Assembly: GCA_900323505.1 (NCBI GenBank)
Contig: OOIN01000003.1
Coordinates: 1,302,001 to 1,366,000, forward strand
Direction of reading: 5' to 3'
Length of the DNA: 64,000 bases
From: Ustilago trichophora
Taxonomy: Eukaryota; Basidiomycota; Ustilaginomycetes; Ustilaginales; Ustilaginaceae
Of this stretch, positions 20,948-31,700 are shown piece after piece. The translations under genes were made by a program, and so were the position numbers. Within the stretch, counting starts at the first letter, position 1; every line of letters begins with the position of its first letter. The notes beneath the pieces are model-generated. The model was not told where the DNA came from, searched no databases, and was given only the letters and a program-made list of their open reading frames with translations.

Positions 20948-23632
20948 CTACTCTTGCGATCCCTCACCCTGTCGCCACTGGACAGGCGGGGGAGGTGAAC
21001 CGGCGCCTCTTGGTGGATTCTCTATCGAAACGTAGCGAGGTTTCCTTCTATGAGATTTGATATCTTTGCCGGAGCTCGGGATGGGTGCTTCGGCGACTTG
21101 CTCGACGAAGCGTGAGCCGGTGGAGTCTGATGGTGGGATGGTGGTGTTGGTGGTGACGGCGCTTGCTTCAGCGGAAGTCTGGTCGGATGTCGCTGGCTGT
21201 TGCTGTTGGACAATGGGGGCAGCGGAGCTTTCCTCACGCTGAACAGTCTCCTGAGCGTCCTTAGCCTCGGCAGCCTCTTCAGCTTCCTCCCGATGATCGT
21301 CCTCCGCAGCAGCTGCAGCGCCAGATCCGAGGCCGGAAGCCACGATCCCAGCCCCAGAGGCTGCGGCGACATTGCGTTCAGGATCAGCCGTTTGGTGACC
21401 TCCCAACCCAGCAACTGTGCGAATGGCTTCCCTGGATTCCGGCTCTCCATTCTCGTCGACATCCGATGTTGCACCGACGCGTGCTTCTTCATCATCCTGT
21501 GATCGCTTGTGCTCGTTCGCGTATTCGTTGCGGAACTGCGAAGCGGATTTCTCCCCACCTGTACCTCCTCCCTGTTGCTCATCCTCGTCGTCGGTCTCGT
21601 CGAGCGATTTTTTGTAGTAAAGCTCGCCGGCGATCTTTGTATCCAGTGCGATCTCCACTCCTCGACCTGTCACACGCTCTGGCTCGTGGCCGAGCGACGC
21701 AAGCACACCATCCGCATCGGCCGTAGGCGCATCGAGGATCTTGAGCTCGAGCGGGCTGAACCATTTCGGCACCAAAAAGTATCGCACGGGGATGAGAAGG
21801 GTGATGATCACTGGAAATCCGATACCGGCGATCGTAGCACTGATCGCAATCGTCATAGCGGCAAACAGCCACTGAATGCCAACGAAGAGGGCGATCTTGC
21901 TCCTTCGGATGGTATTGAGCGGCTCATCGGGAGGTGCCAAGCGGCGATCACGGAAGATGGCAAGCGTTCGCATCGTGATGTTGTTGCGTTCGATAGACGC
22001 CCATCCGACCAGGATGAAGACTCCAGCAAAGACGGCGCGAGGCATGGTGCCGAGTACAACCAGGAGTGGACGTGTCATAGTACCGAGGGTGAGAAGGCCG
22101 ACAATGAGGTAAGAGAGACGATTCTCGACCACGCGGACGTTGACAATGTGCTGCTGCTTGACGGTGTGCATCTTGCTCTTGCCTTTCGAGAGTGTTTCGC
22201 GGGCAATGCGCTTGTGTGCATCTGGTTTCTCGACCTGTTTGTAGACGGAGAGTGTTTCAGTGTGGACGGGTGCTTGCGGGACGAGGCCGTTGGGTGCGGG
22301 CAGTCCAAGGAAGCCGGAAACAAGCGTTGTGACGCCGAGAAGGAAAAAGTCCCAGTGGAATCCAGCCGGCTTGCGGACAGGGTAGTTCCTCGCTTGCGCC
22401 ATGACGCTGCTAACATTATGATCAAAGTAGAAGAGCAGCATGATGAGGAAGCCGAGCGGTGCGCCGACAAAGACATACTTGAGCTCGATGTTCCAAAAGT
22501 CGATGAACCATCCGCGTTCCAGAGTTGGGAAGAATGCCTTAGTGATGGGAAGCCTCTCGATGGGCACACGCTCGAGCGAGTTCTTGGGGAAGTGGCTGAA
22601 CCCGGTCCAAAAGATGCAGCCTGCAGCGAAGGCGTAGCCTGCCACCAGGTTGCGCACTTTGAAGGGCAAATAGGTCGTATTGCCCACCTTGGCTACAAAG
22701 TAGACCGAGATGGTAAACAGAATGGCAATCGTAACCGAAAGCCAACCCGTTGCGTTGTCCAGCGGAAGTGGCTCGAACTCTTCAAGCAGCAGCTCGATAC
22801 CCTTCTGAATGTAAATGACACCAACGTAGAACCCGAAGGTCTCGGATGTCATGTCGGTGATGAACCTGGTAAAGTCGCAGACGTTGAAGATTGCGATGAC
22901 AAAGTGGAAAGCGGCTGCCCAGATTAACGCCCATGCTTGGATGCGAAGGTAGCCGAGTCGGTCGAATCCATAGTGGCCGACAAAGATGTCGTACTGGGTA
23001 TAGTTGACGAGGTTGATCAGACCGGTCACACCGACAAAGGTGAGCGGCTGTACGGAGAAGACGGCAAAGACGATGGCGGCGAGTGCAGAGGCGAGGAGGA
23101 CCTCGTTGATGCCGTACGATCCACCTGTGCGGTAGTTCATGTCGAGAACATAGGCGATGGCGGGCATGAGGTTGATGAAATACATTCGGATGACGCTGTT
23201 GATGACCGTCCACCAGTTTCTGGGTTCAAAGCCTTCAATCCAATCGCTGGCGAGGAAAGGCTTACGACGACGCAGATCGTACCACATGCCACGAAAGGGC
23301 ATCAGCTCGTAAGCCCAGGATCGCTGCGACCAAGGCTTATCACCGGCAAAGAGTGGGTATGAGGTGGGGCTTCGGCGCTTTCCACGCTTCTCCCGTGTAT
23401 CTTTGTCTGATGCGGTTGGGGCTGTCTTGTCGTCCTGATCATGGTCTGGGCGGGATATCTTTCCAGCTGTCCTACGATTCGAGAGTCCATTGTTGGAAAC
23501 GTTTTGGGAAGAGGAGCCGACGGTGACGGACGCAGCATCGTGGGAGTTGCGTGCTGTGCTAGAGGTGCTGACAGCTTGCTGTTGCTGGACAGCGCTCAGA
23601 GGCGGAACTGAGCCTGGATCGATCGAGTTCAT
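20948..23632 (-). CDS. BOR1: BOR1-like anion (borate/bicarbonate) transporter
   Basis: 894 residues, SLC4/HCO3-transporter family. A Ser/Gln-rich cytosolic N-terminus (1-115) precedes the conserved entry RGMWYDLRRRKPFLASDW. About 10-14 membrane segments follow to about residue 640, including the signature QPLTFVGVTGLINLVNYTQYD and LGLPAPNGLVPQAPVHTETL. The last 250 residues are acidic, Ala/Glu-rich and low complexity, longer than in yeast Bor1. These proteins work at the plasma or vacuolar membrane and export borate or related anions. The substrate is inferred from the family. The start is a clear ATG. Confidence 0.93.
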   Translation of the reverse strand: MNSIDPGSVPPLSAVQQQQAVSTSSTARNSHDAASVTVGSSSQNVSNNGLSNRRTAGKISRPDHDQDDKTAPTASDKDTREKRGKRRSPTSYPLFAGDKPWSQRSWAYELMPFRGMWYDLRRRKPFLASDWIEGFEPRNWWTVINSVIRMYFINLMPAIAYVLDMNYRTGGSYGINEVLLASALAAIVFAVFSVQPLTFVGVTGLINLVNYTQYDIFVGHYGFDRLGYLRIQAWALIWAAAFHFVIAIFNVCDFTRFITDMTSETFGFYVGVIYIQKGIELLLEEFEPLPLDNATGWLSVTIAILFTISVYFVAKVGNTTYLPFKVRNLVAGYAFAAGCIFWTGFSHFPKNSLERVPIERLPITKAFFPTLERGWFIDFWNIELKYVFVGAPLGFLIMLLFYFDHNVSSVMAQARNYPVRKPAGFHWDFFLLGVTTLVSGFLGLPAPNGLVPQAPVHTETLSVYKQVEKPDAHKRIARETLSKGKSKMHTVKQQHIVNVRVVENRLSYLIVGLLTLGTMTRPLLVVLGTMPRAVFAGVFILVGWASIERNNITMRTLAIFRDRRLAPPDEPLNTIRRSKIALFVGIQWLFAAMTIAISATIAGIGFPVIITLLIPVRYFLVPKWFSPLELKILDAPTADADGVLASLGHEPERVTGRGVEIALDTKIAGELYYKKSLDETDDEDEQQGGGTGGEKSASQFRNEYANEHKRSQDDEEARVGATSDVDENGEPESREAIRTVAGLGGHQTADPERNVAAASGAGIVASGLGSGAAAAAEDDHREEAEEAAEAKDAQETVQREESSAAPIVQQQQPATSDQTSAEASAVTTNTTIPPSDSTGSRFVEQVAEAPIPSSGKDIKSHRRKPRYVSIENPPRGAGSPPPPVQWRQGEGSQE

Positions 23633-24176
23633 GCTTGCGTCACTCTATGTTAGGTGAGAGGGGCGGGTGCTGTATGAGATGGGATCTATCAAGCCTTCAA
23701 GAGCCGATGTGGAGCTTGTGTCACCGATGTTGAGCCATGAGGCAAGTCTTTGCTCGTTGCAAAAAGGGTCCTTGGTGATGGTCTAGAAGAAGGAGGGTGT
23801 CCGAGATGAAGCTTTTCCCAGTGGCTGGGTGGTGATTTTATAGAGCTCTATCGGCTTTTCGCAAAGCGATGGTGGGTGGTCGTGGCCGATTCATGCGCTG
23901 GTGGGCGATAATCAAACAAGTCGTTCTTGAGAATGTAAAACCATCTATCGGTCACGTCAGCCAATTGTTTGTCGGTTGTGCGTGCGTGCGTGCTGGTTTT
24001 GCTCCGAAGCCGAAACCGAGTTCAACGTTGGTACTTGGCAGTTGTGAGTATGGTTGCCTTGGCAGCGATTGCCAACTCCAGGCAAGGCTCGGGATCGGGG
24101 TCGTCGTTGTTTTTGCTTCGCTACACAAGCGCGACCCCTGTTTTGTCTGTTATTCTGAATTTACTCCTCTCCCTAG

Positions 24177-24207
24177 AAAAAAAAAACAAGAAAAAAAAAA
24201 AAAAAAA
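24177..24207. repeat. interrupted poly(A) tract
   Basis: A10, then CAAG, then A17 on the plus strand, upstream of the BOR1 start. Confidence 0.85.
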
Positions 24208-24502
24208 GACCAAAAACAAAAACACACGTTGCACCTCCAAGATTTAGGCGCAAGAGGGATCGCCCAAGCATGGCATGACTCTCCACATTTTGTCCTCCCT
24301 CCAAATCTGTTCGCAAACCAGTAACCCAAAACAAGAAGATAGTCTTTCATAATGCGGCACAATAAGCGAAGCGAAGAGAGTTTCGCTGCCAACGTGCCCC
24401 AGACTTTTGCTCGGATGTACACCATACTCATTGTCCGGGGCAGAGCGGTAAAGCGAAGACAATGATGTCCGGAGCACAATGACGGCATGTCCCGGTTGGG
24501 GG

Positions 24503-24525
24503 AAAAAAAAAAGAAAAAAAAAAAA
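24503..24525. repeat. interrupted poly(A) tract
   Basis: A10 G A12 on the plus strand, in the same spacer. Confidence 0.85.
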
Positions 24526-25216
24526 GGAAAAGTCCGTCGGCGCAAAATTGGACCGCTTAGCAGCGCGACGACAAGGAAACGCAAGACTACACTGTTCGGA
24601 ATTCATGGCGGCGATACCGCTTTACCGCGAAAAAAGAAGAAAGATCAAATTGCGACAAACCAGGAAAAAGGGTGAATTCAAATGCCGACTTTGTTCGTAC
24701 TGCTGACGGTTTCGGGTTAGGAAGACAAGACTAAGTTAGCAGTAAGCTGATTCTCACCCCTTGTTCGCACGAGGTTGCTTCCGTCACCGATCCCGAAAAC
24801 GGCGATTTCAGCGCTGCCCTCCAAAGCACAGGTCACCCGTGTCATTGTGTTTGCTACGACTGTGCTCAAACCTTAATCATCCTTGCTAACGACTCTGATC
24901 CAAACACCATTCTCGACAATCGCAGCATTGCAGGTCGCAACCACCCTTCGAGACTTCGCAATCGGAAATTCAAAAGCGCTTGTATGCCCTCCCTAACATC
25001 GGATTCGGCCAACCACCGATCCAATCACCAAGTTTGCATAACCGATCCTCGCACAGCACAGAGATGAATAGTCATTGCATTCAAAGGACAGAGAAAACTC
25101 ACAAAAACTGAAGCAATAGGAAAGTTAGAAGTCGGACGCAATGCGTCGAGCAACTTCGGAATGACAAAAACGGGATAGGAACAGAGATGATGACAAAAAG
25201 ATATTTTCGCACGCGC

Positions 25217-27835
25217 TCACTTGCGACCCTTCTTGTAGTCCTGGTCACCCTTGCGATCCCACGTGGGTGCCTCCTTCTCTTCAGGCTGGGTTTCGTCCCA
25301 CAGCCCGCTCTTGGCGATCTTGGCCCGCAGCTTCTCTCGGCGTCGTTCTTCGTCGTCGCCCTTGGCTGCGCTCTGCGTCTCGATCTGCGACTGGGATGCC
25401 GCGGTAGCCTTCCTCTTACGGCTGTTGCCGATGGAAGATGAGGGGAGAGGTGCGCTGGCGATGTCAATCGATTCGGGGTCGGCCTTGCGCGACGAAGCCG
25501 AAGTGGAGGCGGCGGCATCGGAAGCGTCCTGGGTGTAGCAAGTTTTGACCTCGAAATTGTCATCCTGTTGACGCGATGCGTAGCCGCTGCGCTTCCAGAA
25601 GATGGGCTTCTGACCCTTGAGCGCCTTTCGCATAGGCTTGGCGAACACTCCCAGGTTCTCCGCGCGCTCCTTGTCGGGGTCGTTCTCCTTGTCGTAGTAG
25701 TACCAGCATTCGAGAGGGTTGCCTGAAGCGTCTTTGCCGGCACGCTGGATGACGCCAAACATGGGCGAAGACTGCAGCACCACTTCGAGATGTTCCCTCC
25801 ATGCCTTTCTTGCGATCGAAGCCCATCGTTCGTTGGATTCGGACGGGGTGGGCCAGCCGTCAACAACACAGCCGTGCTGCAAAGTAGCCGCACCGGGAAG
25901 CTTTCGCTTGGAAGGGCTGAATGCTACCGAATGCTCACCTGCCTCTCCCTTCATCAGGCCAGGCGTGGTGGTCAGTACGGATCGCACCGCTTCCGAGGCG
26001 CTGATGGTCGCTGTGCGGTGGAAGACGATGGCTCCAGCGAGAAGGCCGGGCAGATCGTAGGTGGGTGCAAGCTGTCGGACGCAGTTGCGAGCAAGCATTT
26101 GCAACTCTTGCACGGAGGACCCCAGCATGGGTGAAGACGGGGCTGGGCTGTTGCTGGCAGACCTGCGGGCAGCATTGCGGACGGTCGCGATGGCAGCAGC
26201 AGGTGGAGGCATTCTTGTCTGAGACTCGGTCAAGGCATCTGACACCGCGGGTTTGGCTGAAGACTCGCGGCTTCGGCTGGTGCTACCGGCTGTCACTGTG
26301 CGCTTTCGTGGCGCGGGAGCGGGCGAAGGTGTCGCTTGTGTGGCTAGTGCAGATGCGCCGATCTGCTGTTCGACGATCCCAGAGTCGGATTCCGATAGCG
26401 AGCTACTGCCATCGTCATCGGCGACATCGGCAACCGGCTTGCGAGTGACCAACAACGCCTTGCGTGTCGGGTCGTAGTCTGCAGGCACGTAGTCCTCGTC
26501 ATCGCTTTCGTCGTCCTCGTCGTCATCATCATCGTCTAGCGCGCCAAGTCCGTTGCCCGCGATCTCTTGATCGCTGTCTCCAGCCCTCACTTGCTGGATA
26601 TTGAGTGGACCAGCAACAAGACCACCGCTGCGACGGTTGACGGGCGTTGGGGAGCTGGTGATGTCGTCCTCTTCGTCTTCATCATCTTGACCAGCACCTC
26701 GATCTGACCTCTTCGAAGCTGTTGTGTGTTTGTGTGGAGACATGAGACCAAGCATGGGGGGTGGCGAGCTTGCAGGAGGCGAGCTGGTTACAATGTGATC
26801 AATGGGTTCTGCTCTCTCGACGGTGGCAGCCTTCTTCATTGGCGAAGTGATTCTCTGGGTCCATTCCTGAACACGTTTCTGCGAGGACTTGACTGGGGAA
26901 GGTGGTCGGTCCGTGCTGGACGGGACATGTTCGAAACGGCACTTGACGCCGAAGAAGTCGATGAGTGATTTGCCAGAGGTGAGTCGCAACACTTGTCCTT
27001 CTCGGCGACGTTTGCCATCTACGATGAGGCCATTCTGACCAACGATGCGAACGACGAAAGTTCCGTTCGAATTCTGGCTCTCGAGACGAGCAGCAATGGG
27101 CGATCCCTTGGCAGTGAAGCTGGAAACGCTCGGCTTGTTGCTGGAGGCAGAACGAGTGACAAAGGGGATCCATTCGACGATGGCATGGACACGCGAGACA
27201 TGACGCGCGTCGTTGGGGAGGTTGACGCGCAGGATCTTCTTGGAGCCAAGGCCTTGCATGGAAGCGGGGATGTCGGCAGCCGCAGCTGCAGAGGCATGAG
27301 GTTGACCAGAAGGCTTGGAGCGACCAATGACCAAGCTAATGCTCTTGCTTCCGAACAGAAGGTTGGGCACTGCATCGGCGTCCGACTTGTGTTTTGGGTT
27401 GGTGACAAGGCCGAGGGTCTGGCTGAGCGGAGATCGCTGGCCAGCGCTGGGAGTGGCAGTGAATTCGAGGTTGGTCTGGCTTTGTTCTAGAACGATGCTG
27501 CGCACAGGAGTGACCGAGACTGAGGATGGACGCTGCTGCTTGACGGGCGAGAGGCCGAGCGCTTGCTGACGTGCCGGAGCGATGGGAGACGAGTGAAAGA
27601 CGGACGAAGCTGGGGGTGAGGAAGGAGGAGGAGTGGCACCGGCCTTCTCTCTGGCTTCCTGGAACGCCTTGGCCTTGTTTCCAAGAATGTTGAGATCAAG
27701 CGGTGTGAAAGGTCGCGACATTGCCGCAGTTTTGGCGGATAAGAGTGCCTTGTCGCCTTTGAAGCCCTTGATCGGTGACGACCCAGGCATCGGAGGGTCC
27801 GACGAAGGAGCTGGCGTGGGAAGATCGTGCATCAT
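25217..27835 (-). CDS. FHA-domain protein, Tos4/Plm2-like
   Basis: 872 residues from the ATG at 27833-27835. A disordered Ser/Pro-rich N-terminus has several SP sites. An FHA domain lies at about residues 155-305 (SLVIGRS near its start, VSRVHAIVEW with the conserved SRVH, NSNGTFV and GLIVDGKRRREG), so phosphothreonine binding is expected. A long acidic middle follows (DDDDDDEDDESDDEDY). A conserved C-terminal block (about 640-770) contains GNPLECWYYYDKENDPDKERAE and PIFWKRSG. A basic tail ends KGRK. The layout resembles the fungal Tos4/Plm2 chromatin-linked FHA proteins that act at G1/S and in the DNA damage response. That assignment is tentative. Confidence 0.8.
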   Translation of the reverse strand: MMHDLPTPAPSSDPPMPGSSPIKGFKGDKALLSAKTAAMSRPFTPLDLNILGNKAKAFQEAREKAGATPPPSSPPASSVFHSSPIAPARQQALGLSPVKQQRPSSVSVTPVRSIVLEQSQTNLEFTATPSAGQRSPLSQTLGLVTNPKHKSDADAVPNLLFGSKSISLVIGRSKPSGQPHASAAAAADIPASMQGLGSKKILRVNLPNDARHVSRVHAIVEWIPFVTRSASSNKPSVSSFTAKGSPIAARLESQNSNGTFVVRIVGQNGLIVDGKRRREGQVLRLTSGKSLIDFFGVKCRFEHVPSSTDRPPSPVKSSQKRVQEWTQRITSPMKKAATVERAEPIDHIVTSSPPASSPPPMLGLMSPHKHTTASKRSDRGAGQDDEDEEDDITSSPTPVNRRSGGLVAGPLNIQQVRAGDSDQEIAGNGLGALDDDDDDEDDESDDEDYVPADYDPTRKALLVTRKPVADVADDDGSSSLSESDSGIVEQQIGASALATQATPSPAPAPRKRTVTAGSTSRSRESSAKPAVSDALTESQTRMPPPAAAIATVRNAARRSASNSPAPSSPMLGSSVQELQMLARNCVRQLAPTYDLPGLLAGAIVFHRTATISASEAVRSVLTTTPGLMKGEAGEHSVAFSPSKRKLPGAATLQHGCVVDGWPTPSESNERWASIARKAWREHLEVVLQSSPMFGVIQRAGKDASGNPLECWYYYDKENDPDKERAENLGVFAKPMRKALKGQKPIFWKRSGYASRQQDDNFEVKTCYTQDASDAAASTSASSRKADPESIDIASAPLPSSSIGNSRKRKATAASQSQIETQSAAKGDDEERRREKLRAKIAKSGLWDETQPEEKEAPTWDRKGDQDYKKGRK

Positions 27836-28728
27836 CTTTGCTGTTGGTGGTGATGTGGTACACGCGTGTCGAATCGGAAGTACTAGTGTCTATCGATGGA
27901 AGAGGTGCGAACGAGCGAGTGAGCAGGCAGTACAAGGCAGCCCTCTTAGACTCGCAGGCTACCCGTCTTCTTGAGGAACGAGAAGATAGACCGGAGAGAT
28001 TGGCGAAGTCTTGAGGAGCTCTATGGCTGGTCGAGTCGATGGCAGAAGAGAAGATACCAACTCGATGTTCCAAGGCAACTTGACAAATTCACACACACAC
28101 ACACACACACACACTCTCTCTCTCTCTCTCGTGTCTTGCCAGGCGAAGCTCGTGTCACAGACTTGCACGCAGTCGCGAGAACGCCAACACGACCGACTCT
28201 TGCTCTCTTGCAGCTGTACAGTATGCTCACACTCACGCTCCTACCACTGGCCGCGGCCAGGAGAACCCTGATCGCGCAGTTTTGGACGTGCCTTTTTGGC
28301 AGGCGAAAAAAGTGCAACACGCTTGCCTGTCATTGCTTCACGCGAACCGCGCCTGGCGTTGGCGTAGAGCTGATTCCTCCACACGTGAAATTTTCGCGCT
28401 ATGCAAAAATCGTGTCCGAAACAAGATAAGGTCTAACATCTTCATTGATTTTATTTAATTGCAATCCAGCTCTACCAACGCATCGACATTGACAACACAG
28501 TCACAAAAGGCGAGATAGCCGCCAAGAAAGGAAAAGAGGGACATTGACAAAGTCACCTAGCAAGAGGAGCTGTGACGACTAACAGATAAGGGAATGAGGT
28601 CGGAAATAGAATCTCAAAGAGAAAGCGAGAAAAGAGAAGCGAGAGACATCAGACAAGGAGAGGTAAATGTGAGGACGACAGTCTACGGGGAAGAAATCTT
28701 GGTGCCATACTGCGGAGCCAAGGTCCAT
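27836..28728. other. intergenic region upstream of the FHA gene
   Basis: 893 bp containing the FHA gene promoter, a CA/CT compound microsatellite at 28090-28130 and the 3' flank of the secreted KR-protein gene. No gene was seen. Confidence 0.5.
28090..28130. repeat. (CA)n(CT)n compound microsatellite
   Basis: About 24 nt of CA repeat runs directly into about 17 nt of CT repeat, some 255 bp upstream of the FHA start codon. Confidence 0.9.
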
Positions 28729-31700
28729 TCACATCCCAGGCGCAGTGTCTCCGGTTTCACCACTATAGCTACTACCAGAGCTTGCAGAGGGCTGCTGCGG
28801 CTGCTGCGGCTGCTGTTGAGGCATATACTGCGGCTGCTGGGGAGGGTATTGCTGTTGCGGCTGCTGAGGAGAATATTGCTGTTGCGGCTGTTGAGGAGGG
28901 TATTGCTGCTGAGGATATTGCTGCTGTGGAGGATATTGCTGCTGTGGAGGATATTGCTGCTGTGGAGGATACGGTTGCTGGAGAGGATACGGTTGCTGGA
29001 GAGGATACGGTTGCTGAGGAGGATACGGTTGCTGGGGAGGATACTGGGGAGGGTACTGTTGAGGAGGATATTGCTGCGGAGGTGGCGCCGACTGCTGACT
29101 GGACCAGCTGTCGAAAGCGGCTTGCGGATTGGGAGAGCTAAGGATCTGATTTGCTATCGCACCGTACTGGCTCATGAGCTGTTGCTGCTCTTGAGGGCTC
29201 ATCGAGTTCCATTTTTGCATGGCTTGCTGAACTTCTGGCGAATCTCCCGACACATTGCCGCTATTATCAACAGGCAGCTGTGGCGTCTGCTGAGCCGATC
29301 CACCTGCACCCTTCGAGTCTTCGCTGCTCTGGTCACCATACTTGAAGGGCATCCCCGTCTTCGGGTTGACTTGCTCGCCGGTGCCCGAGTCGTAGTAGTC
29401 GTGACTCTTCGGGTCTACCAGCACCAGGTTGCCAGTCAGTGGGTTGAAGAGCTGGCCGTTTGCGCCAGTGGCGATGGCGTTACCTACTGCACTAGCCGCT
29501 TCACCTGCTGAGTGGTAGTGGCTGTTCCATTCGTCCATACGCGCTTTCTCCTTTTGCTGGTGGATGCTGTGAAGGTAGAGAACCGTGAGAATAGCGGTGC
29601 CCGCAATCGCAATACCAGTACTTGCAGACATGGACGGCAACAAGACGGCAGCTGCGCCCAGCATTCCTCGCTTCTCCAGTGCTGGGCTGTCCTCCTTGGC
29701 TTCAGAACTATCTTCATTGGAACGCTTCTCGAGACTGTGGTTCGAGCTGTCGGGAGAATTACCGTGCTCAACGTCCTTCTTGACAGCAGAGACTAGCAAA
29801 GCGAAATCAGCCTGTCCAAAAAAAAGCGATATGAGAGAAAACAAGTCAGCTTTTCTGACCAGAATGGCACGTATCTACAACCGACCAACATGGTCTGAAT
29901 GAGAAATACTAACGGGCTCCTTTTCGGGCACCTCGCGCTTTTGCATCGGTGCACTACCATCGCCAGCCTGACCATACCCTCCAGTCGCTCCGCCTGCGTC
30001 GGGCTGAAGGTATCCGGCCATGACTAGCTCTTGCTCACTGCAGTAATGCAAGGGAGGAGGGTTTTGCTTATCAATACGCTCGTATGTCGACTTGCTCCAC
30101 AGGACTCCGCGGAAGTCTGCAATAATCGGCTGCCCGTACGCGTCGCAAACACTGGTCGGATGAAGGCCAAACTCGTTGTCAGGGGTGGTATTAGGTCGAT
30201 GCGGATGAGAATAGTCACCCAGGCCCATTACCACTGCAACTAGAGCACCAATGCCAACTCCAACCTTGAGTAGCGTCTTGCCCATGCCTCCCTTCTTTGC
30301 CACGTTCATCATGGGCGAGGCACCGTATTGATTGTTACGTAGCATGGCCAGTCGAGCTTGTTCTCGCAGTGCAGGACTCGTGGCGCTATCAAAACCAAAA
30401 TATGGAGAGGAGAGCTAGTCAGTAGCCAGTCAATTTTGAAGCCAAGCACGGCTGTCGTACTCACTGCAAAGCGGCAGTCTCGTAGCCGCGCTTGTCGACC
30501 TATGTGCGCACAGAAGAGCAGCAGACGTAAGAAAAAATGGGACAAAAAATCAGAACGTGGAATTAAGAAAAGGATCGAAAAGAATGAGGGAAAGAACGAG
30601 CATGCTTTTGACAGTATGACAGGCTGATAGAACGCTGCAGCGCGCTCTTGCCAGCCTATGATAGCGGATGCTACTTGAGGAACGAGGAAGGAAATCATAC
30701 CTTGCGGTGTCGGATCGAACGCTTTTGCATGCCGCCCCTGCCTCTTCCACCGGCTTCAGGATCAGAAGGGCCGGTACCACCACCACCAGCACCGCCGGCA
30801 TCGCCAGCACCACCAGCGCCACCAGCGCCATCAGAGCCACCAGTACCGAGATCGCCGCCACTTTCTTGCAGGATCTTCTTCCCGGACTTTACGATCTTCC
30901 CGTTCCTGGGATTGCTGATATCAAGTGTCTGCGAGTTGATCAAATAGCCACTTTTAGGGTCAATGAAGAACTTGACGTTGTCGGGGCCAATAAGGTAGAA
31001 CATTTGCACCTGCTCGTCAAACATCGGCTTAGGTTCGTCAGCGCCTTGACCGCCACCTCGTTGGGTAGTTCCTTCGTATTGAGGGTCTTGGCGTCCGTCA
31101 CCCCTCTGAGAAGCCTGGGCACCACCCTCGCCGCCAAGATCGCCGCCGCCGCCGCCACCTGCACCACCAGCCCCCTGTCCAGCTCCAGCGCCAGCGCCCC
31201 CGCCAGAAGGGTATGGGCCTTGCTCCTGGCCGCCGCCACTATCGCTGGAGCCTCGAGGCGAACTCTGTACTTGAGGAGCACCGTGACTGGGTCTCCAGCC
31301 CTGCGGAAGTGGGAGCTCTTGCATACTGTCCAGGTCGACCACGTGGTACTGGCTTTGCATGTCCTGAAACCAGGCCATGTCAGTGTTGGGGATGCGCTCA
31401 GGTCCTGCCATGAAATTCTCACCACCGCCCTGTCCACCGCCTTGTACCTGTCCACCGCCTTGTACCTGTCCACCGCCTTGTACCTGTCCACCGCCTTGTA
31501 CCTGTCCACCGCCTTGTCCACCGCCTTGTCCACCGCCTTGTCCACCGCCTTGTCCACCGCCTTGTCCACCGCCTTGTCCACCGCCTTGTCCACCGCCTTG
31601 TCCACCGCCTTGTCCACCGCCTTGTCCACCGCCAAATTCACTGCCCTGTCCACCGCCAAATCCACCGCCCTGTCCACCGCCAAATCCACCACCCTGTCCA

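Larger units (their letters stand above)
23633..25216. other. intergenic region with poly(A) tracts between FHA gene and BOR1 gene
   Basis: 1.58 kb between two minus-strand genes. It holds the BOR1 promoter and the 3' end of the FHA gene. It contains interrupted A tracts at 24177-24207 and 24503-24525. A roughly 110-codon Cys/His-containing open frame on the plus strand (about 24733-25065) lacks a good start and is not called. Confidence 0.4.

Noticed and set aside
21509..22927. 472-codon plus-strand frame opposite the BOR1-like gene
   Set aside because: Shadow of a clear transporter gene; composition is not protein-like.
24733..25065. About 110 open codons on the plus strand with a Cys/His cluster (GHPCHCVCYDCA) that suggests a zinc site
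   Set aside because: There is no ATG before the cluster and only an unproven splice acceptor. The Cys/His spacing does not fit RING or another known finger.
28594..29511. Plus-strand frame rich in Leu/Arg repeats that looks like a membrane protein
   Set aside because: It is antisense to the Pro/Gln/Tyr repeat of the secreted protein; the hydrophobicity is an artefact of the repeat.
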